In this document: positions 45,560 through 54,698 of the stretch, piece after piece
Position numbering within the stretch: position 1 is the stretch's first letter
How the letters are laid out: every line of letters begins with the position of its first letter
From: Scytonema sp035967975
Lineage (GTDB): Bacteria; Cyanobacteriota; Cyanobacteriia; Cyanobacteriales; Nostocaceae
Length of the DNA stretch: 64,000 nucleotides
Direction: 5' to 3'
Assembly (NCBI GenBank): GCA_035967975.1
Contig: JAWQFQ010000006.1
Location: forward strand, 1 to 64,000
The notes under the pieces: generated by a model
What the model saw: the letters and a program-made list of their open reading frames with translations, nothing else
Database searches by the model: none
What the model was told of the DNA's origin: nothing
Made by a program: the position numbers and the translations under genes

Positions 45560-45874
45560 ATGTCGATTTATGTAGGTAATTTATCTTACGATGTTGGACA
45601 AGATGACCTGAGAAGAGTTTTTGAAGAGTATGGAACTGTGAAGAACGTCCAGTTACCTACAGACCGAGAAACTGGTCGCGTCAGAGGCTTTGCCTTTGTA
45701 GAAATGGGATCGGATGCAGAAGAAACTGCAGCGATTGAGGCTCTTGATAGTGCTGAGTGGATGGGTCGCAGTATGAAGGTAAATAAAGCTAAGCCCAGGG
45801 AAGACAGGGGTGCTTCCTTTGGAGGTGGTAGACGAGGAGGCAACAATGGTGGTGGATACTCTCGGCGCTACTAA
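45560..45874 (+). CDS. RNA-binding protein with one RRM and a Gly-rich tail (cyanobacterial Rbp)
   Basis: A 104-residue protein. One RRM domain has RNP2 IYVGNLSY and RNP1 RGFAFVEM, followed by a short tail of Gly, Arg and Tyr (GGGRRGGNNGGGYSRRY). This is the cold-inducible Rbp type of cyanobacteria, as described for Anabaena, where an rbp gene is followed by rpsU as here. The tail is the Gly-rich kind found in the cold-responsive group. It would bind single-stranded RNA in the cytoplasm. A terminator-like hairpin lies between it and rpsU. Confidence 0.95.
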   Translation: MSIYVGNLSYDVGQDDLRRVFEEYGTVKNVQLPTDRETGRVRGFAFVEMGSDAEETAAIEALDSAEWMGRSMKVNKAKPREDRGASFGGGRRGGNNGGGYSRRY

Positions 45875-45946
45875 AGTTTAAGTAGCGTTTTGGCTACTCC
45901 TCTACGCAATCTATCTTAAATAAGTTATTTAACTCTTAGATATTGT

Positions 45947-45972
45947 GGGCAGATTTTTGTCTGCCCTTTTTT
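45947..45972 (+). terminator. Intrinsic terminator-like hairpin between rbp and rpsU
   Basis: Stem GGGCAGA / TCTGCCC (45947-45953 and 45960-45966) followed by six T. Read-through could feed rpsU, so it may set the ratio of the two transcripts. Confidence 0.75.
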
Positions 45973-46036
45973 GTTCCTGGTTAATCGAATTATTTATACC
46001 TAGCTACCTGTTCCATTAAATCATGAGGAAAAAAGA

Positions 46037-46231
46037 ATGACCCAAATCATCCCAGGAGAAAATGAAGGAATTGAGTCAGCCTTACGTCGATTTAAGCGAG
46101 AAGTTGCGAAGGCGGGAATTTTTTCAGATATAAAAAAACACCGTCACTTTGAAACACCTCTGGAAAAACACAAGCGCAAAGCGATCGCTAGACACAAACA
46201 GCAGCGATATAAAAAGGGTTTTCGTTCTTGA
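46037..46231 (+). CDS. rpsU: 30S ribosomal protein S21
   Basis: A 64-residue, very basic protein with the S21 pattern: GIESALRRFKREVAKAGI and then RHFETPLEKHKRKAIARHKQ. Position directly after the rbp gene matches the known cyanobacterial rbp-rpsU arrangement. A GAGGAAAAAAG stretch before the ATG serves as ribosome-binding site. Length is within the usual range of bacterial S21. It is part of the 30S subunit and assists mRNA selection at initiation. Confidence 0.95.
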   Translation: MTQIIPGENEGIESALRRFKREVAKAGIFSDIKKHRHFETPLEKHKRKAIARHKQQRYKKGFRS

Positions 46232-46255
46232 AAACTCTACTTTGTGCTTGTTGAA

Positions 46256-46277
46256 TCCTCTAACTTCGGTTAGAGGA
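46256..46277 (+). terminator. Hairpin with UUCG tetraloop after rpsU
   Basis: A perfect 9-base stem TCCTCTAAC / GTTAGAGGA closes a TTCG tetraloop, an extra-stable fold. No clean T run follows (AGAATCTTTATCT), so it may be an RNA 3'-end protector rather than a strong terminator. Confidence 0.6.
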
Positions 46278-46335
46278 AGAATCTTTATCTCATCCCTACC
46301 ATAGAGGCACAAAGAACTATTGGATGGAGTGAAAT

Positions 46336-46515
46336 ATGGGTCTGTTAGGATGGGCGGTCCTGGCGCTAGTCGTCGCGCTGATTGCAGGTGCTTTAGGTTA
46401 TACGAGGGTAGCACGGGGTGCAAAGACCATAGCGTATATACTGTTTGGGGTCTTTCTGCTAGCCGCAGTCGTCTTGTTTGTGATGGTTATATTTGGTATT
46501 GCTGTCATTGCGTAG
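46336..46515 (+). CDS. DUF1328-like small membrane protein, 59 residues
   Basis: The ATG is preceded by GGAG at 6 bases. The 59-residue product starts MGLLGWAVLALVVALIAGAL and has a second hydrophobic stretch YILFGVFLLAAVVLFVM after the short loop GYTRVARGAKTIA. Two membrane helices joined by an Arg/Lys-containing Gly/Ala loop are the design of DUF1328 proteins. It is encoded 104 bases after rpsU on the same strand. Function of the family is unknown; stress-related envelope proteins have been suggested. Confidence 0.8.
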   Translation: MGLLGWAVLALVVALIAGALGYTRVARGAKTIAYILFGVFLLAAVVLFVMVIFGIAVIA

Positions 46516-46578
46516 AGACGTTGTACATCATAACGTCCCTACAATTATTCGTCAATATGAGTACCTTAAATGAAAACT

Positions 46579-47142
46579 CTAATCTGGTAAATCTGTCTTA
46601 GGAGGAGTTTCTTCAGATACTCTTTCGATTTCAAAATCTTCAATATTATCTTCAAAACGATTGAAAATAACTCGAATTTCGTCATAGCCAATCGCTATCG
46701 AAGCACCTCTAGGCGTGCTACACTTAACCCGCATCAGGGTTTGGAATCCACCAAATTCTTCATTGACATAAAAGCTTCTGGTACAATCAAATCCAATAAA
46801 GTTTTCTAGCGCTACCTGATTTAGCGCAGCTACACCCAATCGGCTATTTATGAGCGAGCGAATTTCTTCTATCTCTTGTGCTTGCGTCATCCGCCGCCAT
46901 TTATCTGTGGGTTCTGCTGAATTCAGTAATTCATTTAATTTAGACCGTGTTTTGGGACCGACAATTCCATCTGTAGTGAGTCCATTAGCCTGCTGAAACT
47001 TGGTAACAGCACTTTTAGTTTGTGCTCCAAAAATACCGTCAATCGCACCTGAATAATAATTAAGTTTTTTCAACGCTTGTTGTAACTTGACTACTTCTGG
47101 TCCTTTTGAACCTTCTTTAAGAATCGCGGAGGTCATAATCAT
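46579..47142 (-). CDS. Peptidoglycan-binding domain protein, 187 residues
   Basis: The N-terminal 65 residues form one PG_binding_1 repeat (ILKEGSKGPEVVKLQQALKK, then GIFGAQTKSAVTKFQ and DGIVGPKTRSKL). The C-terminal 110 residues are an unassigned domain with a beta-rich pattern (RSFYVNEEFGGFQTLMRVKC). There is no signal peptide, so either export is non-classical or it works inside the cell. AGGAG lies 9 bases before the ATG. The next gene upstream on the same strand is a two-repeat relative, and the two may be co-regulated. Confidence 0.88.
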   Translation of the reverse strand: MIMTSAILKEGSKGPEVVKLQQALKKLNYYSGAIDGIFGAQTKSAVTKFQQANGLTTDGIVGPKTRSKLNELLNSAEPTDKWRRMTQAQEIEEIRSLINSRLGVAALNQVALENFIGFDCTRSFYVNEEFGGFQTLMRVKCSTPRGASIAIGYDEIRVIFNRFEDNIEDFEIERVSEETPPKTDLPD

Positions 47143-47205
47143 GTTAAAATTCTCCTGTCAATGTTGGTTGTTGATGGGGTTCCCCTACACCCTATTTTTG
47201 GAATG

Positions 47206-47703
47206 TTAACAGCCTTCACCGAAAATGAATTCAATACGCTGCTCGACTGGGATATCGTGAGTCACTAGCGTGTATAGTGAGTCCCAAGTCTTTGGTCCTA
47301 CAATTCCATCGGGATTCAGTCCTCTAGCTTTTTGAAACTCGATAACCACTGCTTTCGTCTTCGGTCCAAAAATACCGTCAATGTTAACCGCTTTAAAGTA
47401 GTTGGTGAAAAGTTCTTGCAAGTTGCGGACTTCATCACCTTTAGAACCTTCTCTTAAAGTCTCTCTTTGGGATACCCATACTGCATCATCTAGGGCGATC
47501 GCAGTTTGTGTTCCTACAATTCCATCAACAGTTAACCCTTGATTTTGCTGGAACTTGATGACAGCAGCTTTAGTTTGGGGTCCGAAAACACCGTCAATCT
47601 GACCTGAGTAAAACTTCAATGTAGTTAGAAACTCCTGTATTCTAGCTACAGCTGAACCCGTAGAGCCTTCTTTTAAGGGTAGGATAGAAGTAGAAGATGA
47701 CAT
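47206..47703 (-). CDS. Protein of two peptidoglycan-binding repeats, 165 residues
   Basis: Two PG_binding_1 domains in tandem: LKEGSTGSAVARIQEFL with GVFGPQTKAAVIKFQ, then LREGSKGDEVRNLQELF with GIFGPKTKAVVIEFQ. Each ends in a DGIVG motif. No catalytic domain and no signal peptide are present. AGGAG sits 7 bases upstream of the ATG. It lies 63 bases before the similar gene downstream, on the same strand, likely one transcription unit. The domain normally binds cell-wall glycan. Confidence 0.9.
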   Translation of the reverse strand: MSSSTSILPLKEGSTGSAVARIQEFLTTLKFYSGQIDGVFGPQTKAAVIKFQQNQGLTVDGIVGTQTAIALDDAVWVSQRETLREGSKGDEVRNLQELFTNYFKAVNIDGIFGPKTKAVVIEFQKARGLNPDGIVGPKTWDSLYTLVTHDIPVEQRIEFIFGEGC

Positions 47704-47997
47704 TAATATTCTCCTGAGAATGTAATTTGTTTGTCTTGATTGCTAGTGGTCTTACATAGAAATCCTTCAGTACATCCTATCGCAATTCCAGATAAGACAT
47801 ATTTTTTTACATTTAGATAAACTTTTGCTGTTTTTGGAATATGGTGGGTTACCCGAAGCGCTTACGTGAAGCTTTGAAAAATTTGGGTTTTCTGTTGCGC
47901 TAACAAAGGACAATAGGGTGTGAGGTGTAGTGAAAAATTCCAAATTTTCCTTATACCCTACGTCCTCACACCCTATTAAGAGACATCGGCTTAACAT

Positions 47998-48786
47998 ATG
48001 GATTTACAACTAAGTGGTAAGATTGCATTAGTCACAGCAGCAAGCAAAGGTTTGGGGAAAGCCACAGCAAGACAGTTTGCCCGTGAAGGTGCAAAAGTTG
48101 CAATCTGTGCCCGGAGCGAGTTAGTTGAAAAAACAGCTGCGGATATAGAAAATGAAACAGGTGCAGAAGTCTTAGCAATCCGTGCAGATGTGACCCAACA
48201 AAAAGATGTAGAACATTTGATGAACGCTACGGTCCAAAAATTTGGTGGATTGGATATTTTAGTCACAAACACAGGGGGTCCATCAGCTGGAAATTTTGAC
48301 GATGTCAATCTTACTGACTGGGAAGATTCAGTTCACTTGATTTTGTTAAGCGCAGTTAGACTAATTAAACTTGCACTACCTCATTTACGCAAATCATTTT
48401 CCCCAGCAATTCTCACCATCACTTCATCTACAACCAAACAACCTGCACCAAATTTGATTTTGTCTAATTGTGTGCGGATGTCAGTGATTGGGTTGACTAA
48501 AAGTTTGAGTCGGGAATTTGGAGAAGATGCAATTCGTGTCAACAGTATCCTTCCCGGTTGGACATATACAGAACGAGTTGAAGAATTAATTGCATCTCGT
48601 ACTGTTAAAAATGGTAAAACACCAGCAGAAGAAATTGCGAACATCAATTCTGTTGTTCCTTTAGGTCGTATGGGTAAACCAGAGGAATTTGCTAACGTAG
48701 CTGTTTTCCTGTGTTCCCCCGCAGCTTCTTTTGTCAACGGAGTGATGTTACAAGTGGATGGCGGACTTTGTCAGGGAGTGTTGTAA
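47998..48786 (+). CDS. Short-chain dehydrogenase/reductase, FabG-like, with atypical active site
   Basis: A 262-residue classical-length SDR. The cofactor site reads LVTAASKGLGKATARQF, and the second Rossmann motif CARSE suggests NADP. It keeps the catalytic Ser region ILTITSST. The YxxxK segment is replaced by NLILSNCVRMSVIGLTK, where the usual Tyr is not in place. Many cyanobacterial members of this subgroup share an L-x-L-S-N-x-x-R spelling, so it is a subgroup feature rather than recent damage. The C-terminus has FVNGVMLQVDGG, as in FabG. The substrate is unknown. It starts about 300 bases after the divergent peptidoglycan-binding gene. Confidence 0.9.
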   Translation: MDLQLSGKIALVTAASKGLGKATARQFAREGAKVAICARSELVEKTAADIENETGAEVLAIRADVTQQKDVEHLMNATVQKFGGLDILVTNTGGPSAGNFDDVNLTDWEDSVHLILLSAVRLIKLALPHLRKSFSPAILTITSSTTKQPAPNLILSNCVRMSVIGLTKSLSREFGEDAIRVNSILPGWTYTERVEELIASRTVKNGKTPAEEIANINSVVPLGRMGKPEEFANVAVFLCSPAASFVNGVMLQVDGGLCQGVL

Positions 48787-48870
48787 GTGAGAATAGGGTA
48801 TGGGGTGTAGGGAGAAGAACAATAGGGATAGACAGCTTGGGTAAACTCCTGTTATTATCTAAGCTTTCAC

Positions 48871-48896
48871 AAAAAAGCCCCAGTCTCCCTGGGGCT
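48871..48896 (-). terminator. Hairpin AGCCCCAG/CTGGGGCT flanked by six A
   Basis: An 8-base perfect stem with a 5-base loop. The A run precedes it on the plus strand, so read in the minus direction it is a stem followed by six T. It lies just after the SDR gene, so its orientation is opposite to the nearest transcript. It could act as a barrier to antisense transcription. Confidence 0.5.
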
Positions 48897-48979
48897 AGAT
48901 TAAACGTTTCCTCTCGTCACTATAGTCAGCTTATGACTTTTAGGGAATAGAGAATCTCCCCCAAGTAATTGGGTAAAAG

Positions 48980-49004
48980 TTAACCCCGGTATTACCGGGG
49001 TTAA
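48980..49004. repeat. 25-base near-perfect palindrome
   Basis: TTAACCCCGGTA and its complement around a single T, in the 600-base spacer (48787-49392) between the SDR and exoprotein genes. No gene is seen in this spacer. Confidence 0.75.
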
Positions 49005-49392
49005 TTATCTAATAAGTGTCCTTAATGCTTACAGATACTGGATAAGCAGTATCTTTGGGCTAATACATATGGTGTATCAAATAATGTTTTAGTCATTTTT
49101 GAATACATTCTTGACATAAAAAAATGACAAACGGGAACAGACGCTGACAAAATAATTTTTTACAGAAATTTAAGACTGCTATATAAGTAGTTATTCAATA
49201 TGGTTTACTAAAAGACGATACAGGATAAGCCCTGAACTAAAATTCACTGCTCAAAGCTAAAACCTATTAAAATCGGTTAAAAATTTAGATAAAGTCAGAT
49301 AAATAGGACTTTAGCTACAAGCTGCGAAATAGATGTCTTGGCTCTATCCCTTGCAATATTGATACAGAGCCTAGAAAAATTTAGGGGGTGCA

Positions 49393-52300
49393 ATGTCTGG
49401 TACGGGTACTCGTTACGGTTGGTTGTTAGGGATTGCATTTAATGGTGTGTTGATTTTCTCTGCACATTGTGTATACGCACAGATTACACCGGATACCACT
49501 CTACCGCAAAATTCTGATGTCAAATTAGATGGTAACACTTTTAACATTACTGGTGGAACCCAAGCAGGAACTAACCTGTTTCACAGTTTTCGTGAGTTCT
49601 CTGTAAATACGGGTAATACAGCTTTCTTTAACAATACGGTTGACATACAAAACATTATTAGTAGAGTAACAGGTGGGTCAATTTCTAATATTGACGGGTT
49701 GATTCGAGCCAACGGGACAGCTAACCTATTTTTGCTCAATCCTAACGGCATTGTTTTTGGTCCTAATGCGCGTTTAGATATAGGTGGTTCGTTTATTGGA
49801 AGTACTGCGAATCGGTTGAGATTTGCAGATGGGACGGAATTTATCGCAAATCCAGCCAATACACCCCCTTTATTAACGATAAGTGTTCCAACAGGATTGC
49901 AGTTTGGCTCAAATCCAGGGGCGATCGCAGTACAAGGAATTGGACATGAATATGATTATCAGTCTTTGATTGAGCGTGGTCAGAGAAACGAACCCGGTTT
50001 ACTTCTTGACACTAAAAATCCAGGTTTGCAAGTTCCTTCAGGAAAAACTCTAGCACTGATAGGAGGGAATGTCTCGCTTGAAGGTGCGATTCTCAAGTCA
50101 CCTGCAGGACGTATTGAAATTATCGGTGTTGGGAGTAATGGAGTTGTGAATCTTGAGCCTGTGACAGAAGGTTGGAAAGTAGGATACGATCGCACCAACA
50201 CTCCTTTTGCAGACATCCTAGTCTCAAACCGAAGTTTTGTCGGGACGACAGGAGTTGGGGGAGGAGAAATTGCGATCGCAGGGAAAGACATCAGTTTTAC
50301 CTCTGAAGCTATTGTCCGAGCAGACACAACTGGCGATCGCTCTGGGAAAGGAATCAGTGTTGTTGGCGACTCAATAGTGATGAACAGATCTGGATTGAGT
50401 ACTCTGACCGTTAGTTCGGGAGACAGTGGACAAATTCAACTTGATGCTAGAAGTGTTGAGTTCAGTGATAACGGTGGAGTAGGGACTCAGACTCAATTGG
50501 GTATAGGAAAAGCTGGAGATATTACTCTCGAAGCTGATTCTATCATTGCCAAAAATCAAAGTGGACTGGGGAGTGATAGCTTTGGTGCGGGTAACGGCGG
50601 ACGAATATATGTTAACGCCAATTCTTTGCGGTTAGAGGACTCTGGTATTGGTGCTAATCCTTTCAGTACGGGGAACAGTGGAGACATAAATATTACAGTT
50701 GGTGAATTGGTAGCTGCTAATAATTCAGGTATTGGGACAACAGTTAGAGATAAAGGTAGTACTGGAAACGTCAACATCACCGCAAATTCTGTAGAACTTA
50801 CAGGTGCAGGGATCAATAGCAGTACTGAACAAGGTAGCACAGGTAATGCTGGAGAAATTATCTTTAACGTCTCCGATGTGATGACGGTCAAGGACGCCGG
50901 TATAAGTGTGAGGTCAGAGGGTCAGGGAAATGCAGGGAAAATTCGTATTAATGCAAAGACATTACAAATAGAAAGAGCAGGGGTTAGTAGTAATACAACC
51001 AACACAGGTCAAGCCGGAGAAATTATTTTTAACACAGACTCGTTTACCTTTAGTAGTGGAGGTATCATCACGGACTCAACGAGCACGAGTAACGGGGGTA
51101 AAATCAGTATAAAAGCCAATTCTTTGAGAATTCAAGAAGGAGGAGTTAATAGCAATACGGAAACAGATAGTACAGGTAACGCAGGAGAAATCGACATTCA
51201 GGTCACAGGTAATGCGATCATCCAGCGTGCTGGTATAAGTACTAACTCCGATGGTACGGGAAACGCTGGAAAGATTAATATAACTGCAAAGGAATTACAA
51301 ATAGAAAGTGCAGGCATAAATAGCAATACAACGAGTACAGGTAACGCAGGAGAAATTAGCTTTAATGTCACAGACGCTTTTGTACTTAAAGGTGTAGAAG
51401 TCAATACAAACACTTCCAGTCAAGGGTATGCTGGTAAAATCAATGTGACAGCCAATTCTTTAAAACTTGAAGGTGCAAGTATCAGTAGCAGTACGGATAA
51501 TACTGGACAAGGTGGAGAAATTAACATTAATGCTGTTGCTATAGTTGTCCAAGGGGGTGGTGTAAGTACTAACACTCAAGGTGAGGGGAACGCGGGTACT
51601 ATCAACATGAGTAGTTCGGGAGATTTAACAATTGAAGGTGGGAGCATCACTAGCGGTACAGGGAGTCGTACGGAGAAAGCAGGAACAGGCGGAGAAATTA
51701 AAATTACAGTTCCTGGTACCTTGACTTTAAAGAATTTAGGTATAAAGACTAACACACAAGGTAATGGTAACGCTGGTACCATCAGTTTCAATGCAAATTC
51801 TATAAACACGGATAGTGTAGAAATCAGTAGCAGTACAGAGAAAGACAGTTCTGGTCAAGGTGGAGAAATCAAAATTGCAACTCTAGATACCCTAACCTTG
51901 AAGAAGTCAAGTATAAGTACTAACACGCAAGGTAGTGGTAATGCAGGTATTATCAGTCTCAATGCAAATTCTTTAAACATAGACAGTGCAGGAGTCAGTA
52001 GTAGTACAGAGAAAGATAGTTCTGGTCAAGGTGGAGAAATCAAAATTGTTGTGGATTCTATAAATTTGGGAAGAGGAAGTATACTTGCTAATACGGAAGG
52101 TTCGGGAAAAGCTGGAAATTTGACTATTAAGGCAAAAAGAGTTGTTCTTGATCCTCGTACGGAAGGTGAAGCTGTTGCAAAATTGGGAGTAGAAAGTAGT
52201 GGTAATGGCGATGCGGGGAACTTGACAATAGAGGCTGATACCATCAAGCTAGATAACAAGAGTCAAATTACAGCTACCTCAATAACAGGAAGTGGTGGTA

Positions 52301-53016
52301 ATATTGAGTTAAATGTCGGACGATATCTTTTGTTGCGCCGTCAGAGTTCCATTTCCACTAGTGCAAATAGCGATGGTGGTAATATCACTATTAACGCTCC
52401 TAATGGTTTTGTTATTGGCGTTAGAAATGAAAATAGTGATATTACTGCGGATGCTAATAACGGTAGAGGTGGTAGAATCACAATTAATTCTTTAGGTATA
52501 TTTAATTGGCAACAGCGCAGCCAGCGTGAATTCGGAGCCAACGTCTTAAATCCACAACAGATATCAACAAACGACATTACAGCGTTTTCCCTTACCGATC
52601 CGGTCTTAGAGGGACAAATTACTATCAACACGCCTGATGTTGACCCAAGTCAAGGATTAGTGGAATTACCTACAGTGCTAACCGATAACTCGGAGCAGAT
52701 TGATGCTAGCTGTACTGCTTATGCTCAATCTGAAGATAGCAAATTTATTGTAACCGGACGCGGCGGCTTACCACCACAACCTGAGGATTTTCTTAATCAT
52801 GACGTTGTTTGGTCAGATACTCGCTTACAAACTATCAACGCACAGCAGCAACCTTCCGAAGTACCTGTTGCTAAACTACGGACTAAACCTGATGTTGTGG
52901 AAATTAATCCTGCAACAGGTTGGGTGTTTAACGGTAACGGAGAGGTCACTCTTATCTCTAATACTTCTGGTGACTCTAACTTGGTGACTACTCGTGCTTC
53001 TTGTGCTCAACGGTGA
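49393..53016 (+). CDS. Filamentous haemagglutinin-type exoprotein (TPS domain)
   Basis: A 1207-residue secreted protein. A signal peptide (residues about 1-29, ending near CVYAQI) is followed by a TPS/haemagglutination domain (about 30-150) with NITGGTQAGTNLFHSF and LFLLNPNGIVFGPNARL, the N-P-N-G-I motif being diagnostic. The middle 700 residues are irregular beta-helix repeats with recurring GNAGEI, SGQGGEI and SSSTEKDSSGQGGEIKI phrases. The C-terminal 130 residues are a conserved cyanobacterial end with two Cys (QIDASCTAYAQSEDSKF, VTGRGGLPPQPEDFL). Export would need a TpsB outer-membrane partner, which is not in the window. The role is probably adhesion or surface interaction. It starts after a ribosome-binding site-like AGGGGG. 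Confidence 0.95.
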   Translation: MSGTGTRYGWLLGIAFNGVLIFSAHCVYAQITPDTTLPQNSDVKLDGNTFNITGGTQAGTNLFHSFREFSVNTGNTAFFNNTVDIQNIISRVTGGSISNIDGLIRANGTANLFLLNPNGIVFGPNARLDIGGSFIGSTANRLRFADGTEFIANPANTPPLLTISVPTGLQFGSNPGAIAVQGIGHEYDYQSLIERGQRNEPGLLLDTKNPGLQVPSGKTLALIGGNVSLEGAILKSPAGRIEIIGVGSNGVVNLEPVTEGWKVGYDRTNTPFADILVSNRSFVGTTGVGGGEIAIAGKDISFTSEAIVRADTTGDRSGKGISVVGDSIVMNRSGLSTLTVSSGDSGQIQLDARSVEFSDNGGVGTQTQLGIGKAGDITLEADSIIAKNQSGLGSDSFGAGNGGRIYVNANSLRLEDSGIGANPFSTGNSGDINITVGELVAANNSGIGTTVRDKGSTGNVNITANSVELTGAGINSSTEQGSTGNAGEIIFNVSDVMTVKDAGISVRSEGQGNAGKIRINAKTLQIERAGVSSNTTNTGQAGEIIFNTDSFTFSSGGIITDSTSTSNGGKISIKANSLRIQEGGVNSNTETDSTGNAGEIDIQVTGNAIIQRAGISTNSDGTGNAGKINITAKELQIESAGINSNTTSTGNAGEISFNVTDAFVLKGVEVNTNTSSQGYAGKINVTANSLKLEGASISSSTDNTGQGGEININAVAIVVQGGGVSTNTQGEGNAGTINMSSSGDLTIEGGSITSGTGSRTEKAGTGGEIKITVPGTLTLKNLGIKTNTQGNGNAGTISFNANSINTDSVEISSSTEKDSSGQGGEIKIATLDTLTLKKSSISTNTQGSGNAGIISLNANSLNIDSAGVSSSTEKDSSGQGGEIKIVVDSINLGRGSILANTEGSGKAGNLTIKAKRVVLDPRTEGEAVAKLGVESSGNGDAGNLTIEADTIKLDNKSQITATSITGSGGNIELNVGRYLLLRRQSSISTSANSDGGNITINAPNGFVIGVRNENSDITADANNGRGGRITINSLGIFNWQQRSQREFGANVLNPQQISTNDITAFSLTDPVLEGQITINTPDVDPSQGLVELPTVLTDNSEQIDASCTAYAQSEDSKFIVTGRGGLPPQPEDFLNHDVVWSDTRLQTINAQQQPSEVPVAKLRTKPDVVEINPATGWVFNGNGEVTLISNTSGDSNLVTTRASCAQR

Positions 53017-53196
53017 AAAGTTTAGTGTTGTGCGTCCGCCCGGAAATAAATTTCGGGCTAAAAGCTAAAGTCCATTTTAATGGACTATTTCATTTTTGCG
53101 AAGGTATTGTCAAAGAAACCGGGTTTCTAATTTTTGTTTAGGCGAATCTTAGAGTATGTTTGAAAAGTCCTTTCATCAGTAGCAATCATATTCAAT

Positions 53197-53271
53197 ATCC
53201 CCCTAAATCCCCCTTAAAAAGGGGGACTTAAGAGTATTTTCCCCCCTTTTTAAGGGGGGCTAGGGGGGATC
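53197..53271. repeat. CCCCCTAAA/GGGGGGAT palindromic element, first copy
   Basis: ATCCCCCTAAATCCCCCTT at the left and AAGGGGGGCTAGGGGGGATC at the right form long complementary arms around a unique centre. A related element lies at 60765-60830. It would fold into a strong hairpin in RNA. Confidence 0.85.
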
Positions 53272-53315
53272 AATAAGTGCCTAAAATCACAGCCAACCAC
53301 TTTTCAAACAACCTC

Positions 53316-54638
53316 TTAAGTCCTAATTTTTTTCCGAATCTCTTGAATGTTCCAGTTTGTTAGTTTGGCGAGGGTTTGCGCTTCTTTTTCAAAACGCTTG
53401 GATAAGGATTTTTTATATTCTCGACCAGCTTGACAGGTTATTTCTCCTGTAAAAGGATGTTGTAAAATATAACGTCCTTGAAATGATTCGTGGTTGGAGG
53501 TTTCTTGGAACATTAAGTCTTCAGGAAACTTATTGCGGGTGTAGCGTACGTGCAAACGGGTGATGAAGACTCCATTTGAAAAAGTAGGGGGACGAATACC
53601 GGGACGACGAGGTGCTGGAACATTCGTTGAAGGGTTATCCTCTAACCAAAATACTCCTGCTTGCTTGAGTTCTTCACGGTTTAGGGGCTCGGCAGAACAG
53701 GGATCGCAATTGCTCATATCCCAAGCATATTCTAAAAATGCTACTTTTTTATCTTCTTTAGTGTATGCTGTTTGAAACATGGATTTGTAAAAGTTTCCAA
53801 ATTCCTGCTTGACAAATACGGGAATATTTGAATCTGAGGGGATTTTTACTGTACGGTAATTTATGACTTCCGCTTGTCCTTTGGGTGATAAAATGTAGAC
53901 AATCAAATCTTGTTCTGTCGTTGCATTAATCATACCCAAACGAATGGGTAATATGAACTTGGGTGACTGGTAAGCAATTTGCAATGGACGTAGAAATTGA
54001 TAGCCAGCTTGCTCAAATTTGTCTAAGTTGACTTTAGCGACAAAGAATTTCATTTTCTGGCGAATGTATGGTTGAAGCAACTGTTTCGCCCCTCTAGGGA
54101 TTCTATAACCGTTGCGATTCAGCCACGTTTCCAATCCACCTGATTCTTTAGCGCTGAGAATCACGATGTCATACTCGCCAACATTAAAACGGGCTTCCAC
54201 TGTCACACCCAAACTTTCATCTCGTCTCATACGCCGCGCACCCCCACTTGTCGGTGCTGCTGTGGAAGGCATAGGAATACGGTCTTCTTCGTATACTGGA
54301 GCACAGGGGTCTGAATCGAAATATTCTACTAATCTAGGCGCACTGAAAGCATCTAAACGCTCTAATATTTTGGGATTAGCCACTTGCACTTGGTCTTTTT
54401 GCAATACCGTCGGTACGGGGACGACAATGGCAAAATCTTTGACATTACCTTGGTAGTCGTTTGCCATTGTCAGGACTGTCCGATCGCCACTCCGAGCGAT
54501 CGCCACCTGTGACGCCTTATTGTATAATTTGGTATCAGCTTTTGCAACATAAAAACCACAAAAAGCTAAAGCTGGAGATGCGAAGCACAGAACAAGAAAT
54601 AAAAGTAGTAATGGCAAGATAAATCGAAAGAGTTTCAT
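53316..54638 (-). CDS. DUF2330 family exported protein
   Basis: A 440-residue protein with a signal peptide (FILPLLLLFLVLCFASPALA) and the DUF2330 pattern: FCGFYVAKADTKLYNKASQV, MANDYQGNVKDFAIVVPVP, and a later FAPYLRY-type segment represented by HVRYTRNKFPEDLMFQ. It contains eight or so cysteines, including CDPC. The function is not known. The RnfD-like gene lies upstream on the same strand, separated by only 8 bases, and the two are often neighbours in cyanobacteria. They may form part of one membrane redox or assembly process (inference). Confidence 0.9.
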   Translation of the reverse strand: MKLFRFILPLLLLFLVLCFASPALAFCGFYVAKADTKLYNKASQVAIARSGDRTVLTMANDYQGNVKDFAIVVPVPTVLQKDQVQVANPKILERLDAFSAPRLVEYFDSDPCAPVYEEDRIPMPSTAAPTSGGARRMRRDESLGVTVEARFNVGEYDIVILSAKESGGLETWLNRNGYRIPRGAKQLLQPYIRQKMKFFVAKVNLDKFEQAGYQFLRPLQIAYQSPKFILPIRLGMINATTEQDLIVYILSPKGQAEVINYRTVKIPSDSNIPVFVKQEFGNFYKSMFQTAYTKEDKKVAFLEYAWDMSNCDPCSAEPLNREELKQAGVFWLEDNPSTNVPAPRRPGIRPPTFSNGVFITRLHVRYTRNKFPEDLMFQETSNHESFQGRYILQHPFTGEITCQAGREYKKSLSKRFEKEAQTLAKLTNWNIQEIRKKIRT

Positions 54639-54644
54639 TGAATT

Positions 54645-54698
54645 TGTTAATTGCTAATTGCTGATTGCTGATTGCTGATTGCTGATTGCTGATTGCTG
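54645..54698. repeat. Tandem 7-base repeats (ATTGCTG) forming the end of the RnfD-like gene
   Basis: About seven units. On the minus strand they encode a repeated SNQQSAI peptide that makes up the last 25 or so residues of the RnfD-like protein. The same unit is found at 45031, outside genes. Confidence 0.9.

Noticed and set aside
49393..53016. Repeat-bearing region as an unstable satellite
   Set aside because: The internal repeats are divergent beta-helix coding repeats of a TPS exoprotein, with one long uninterrupted frame.
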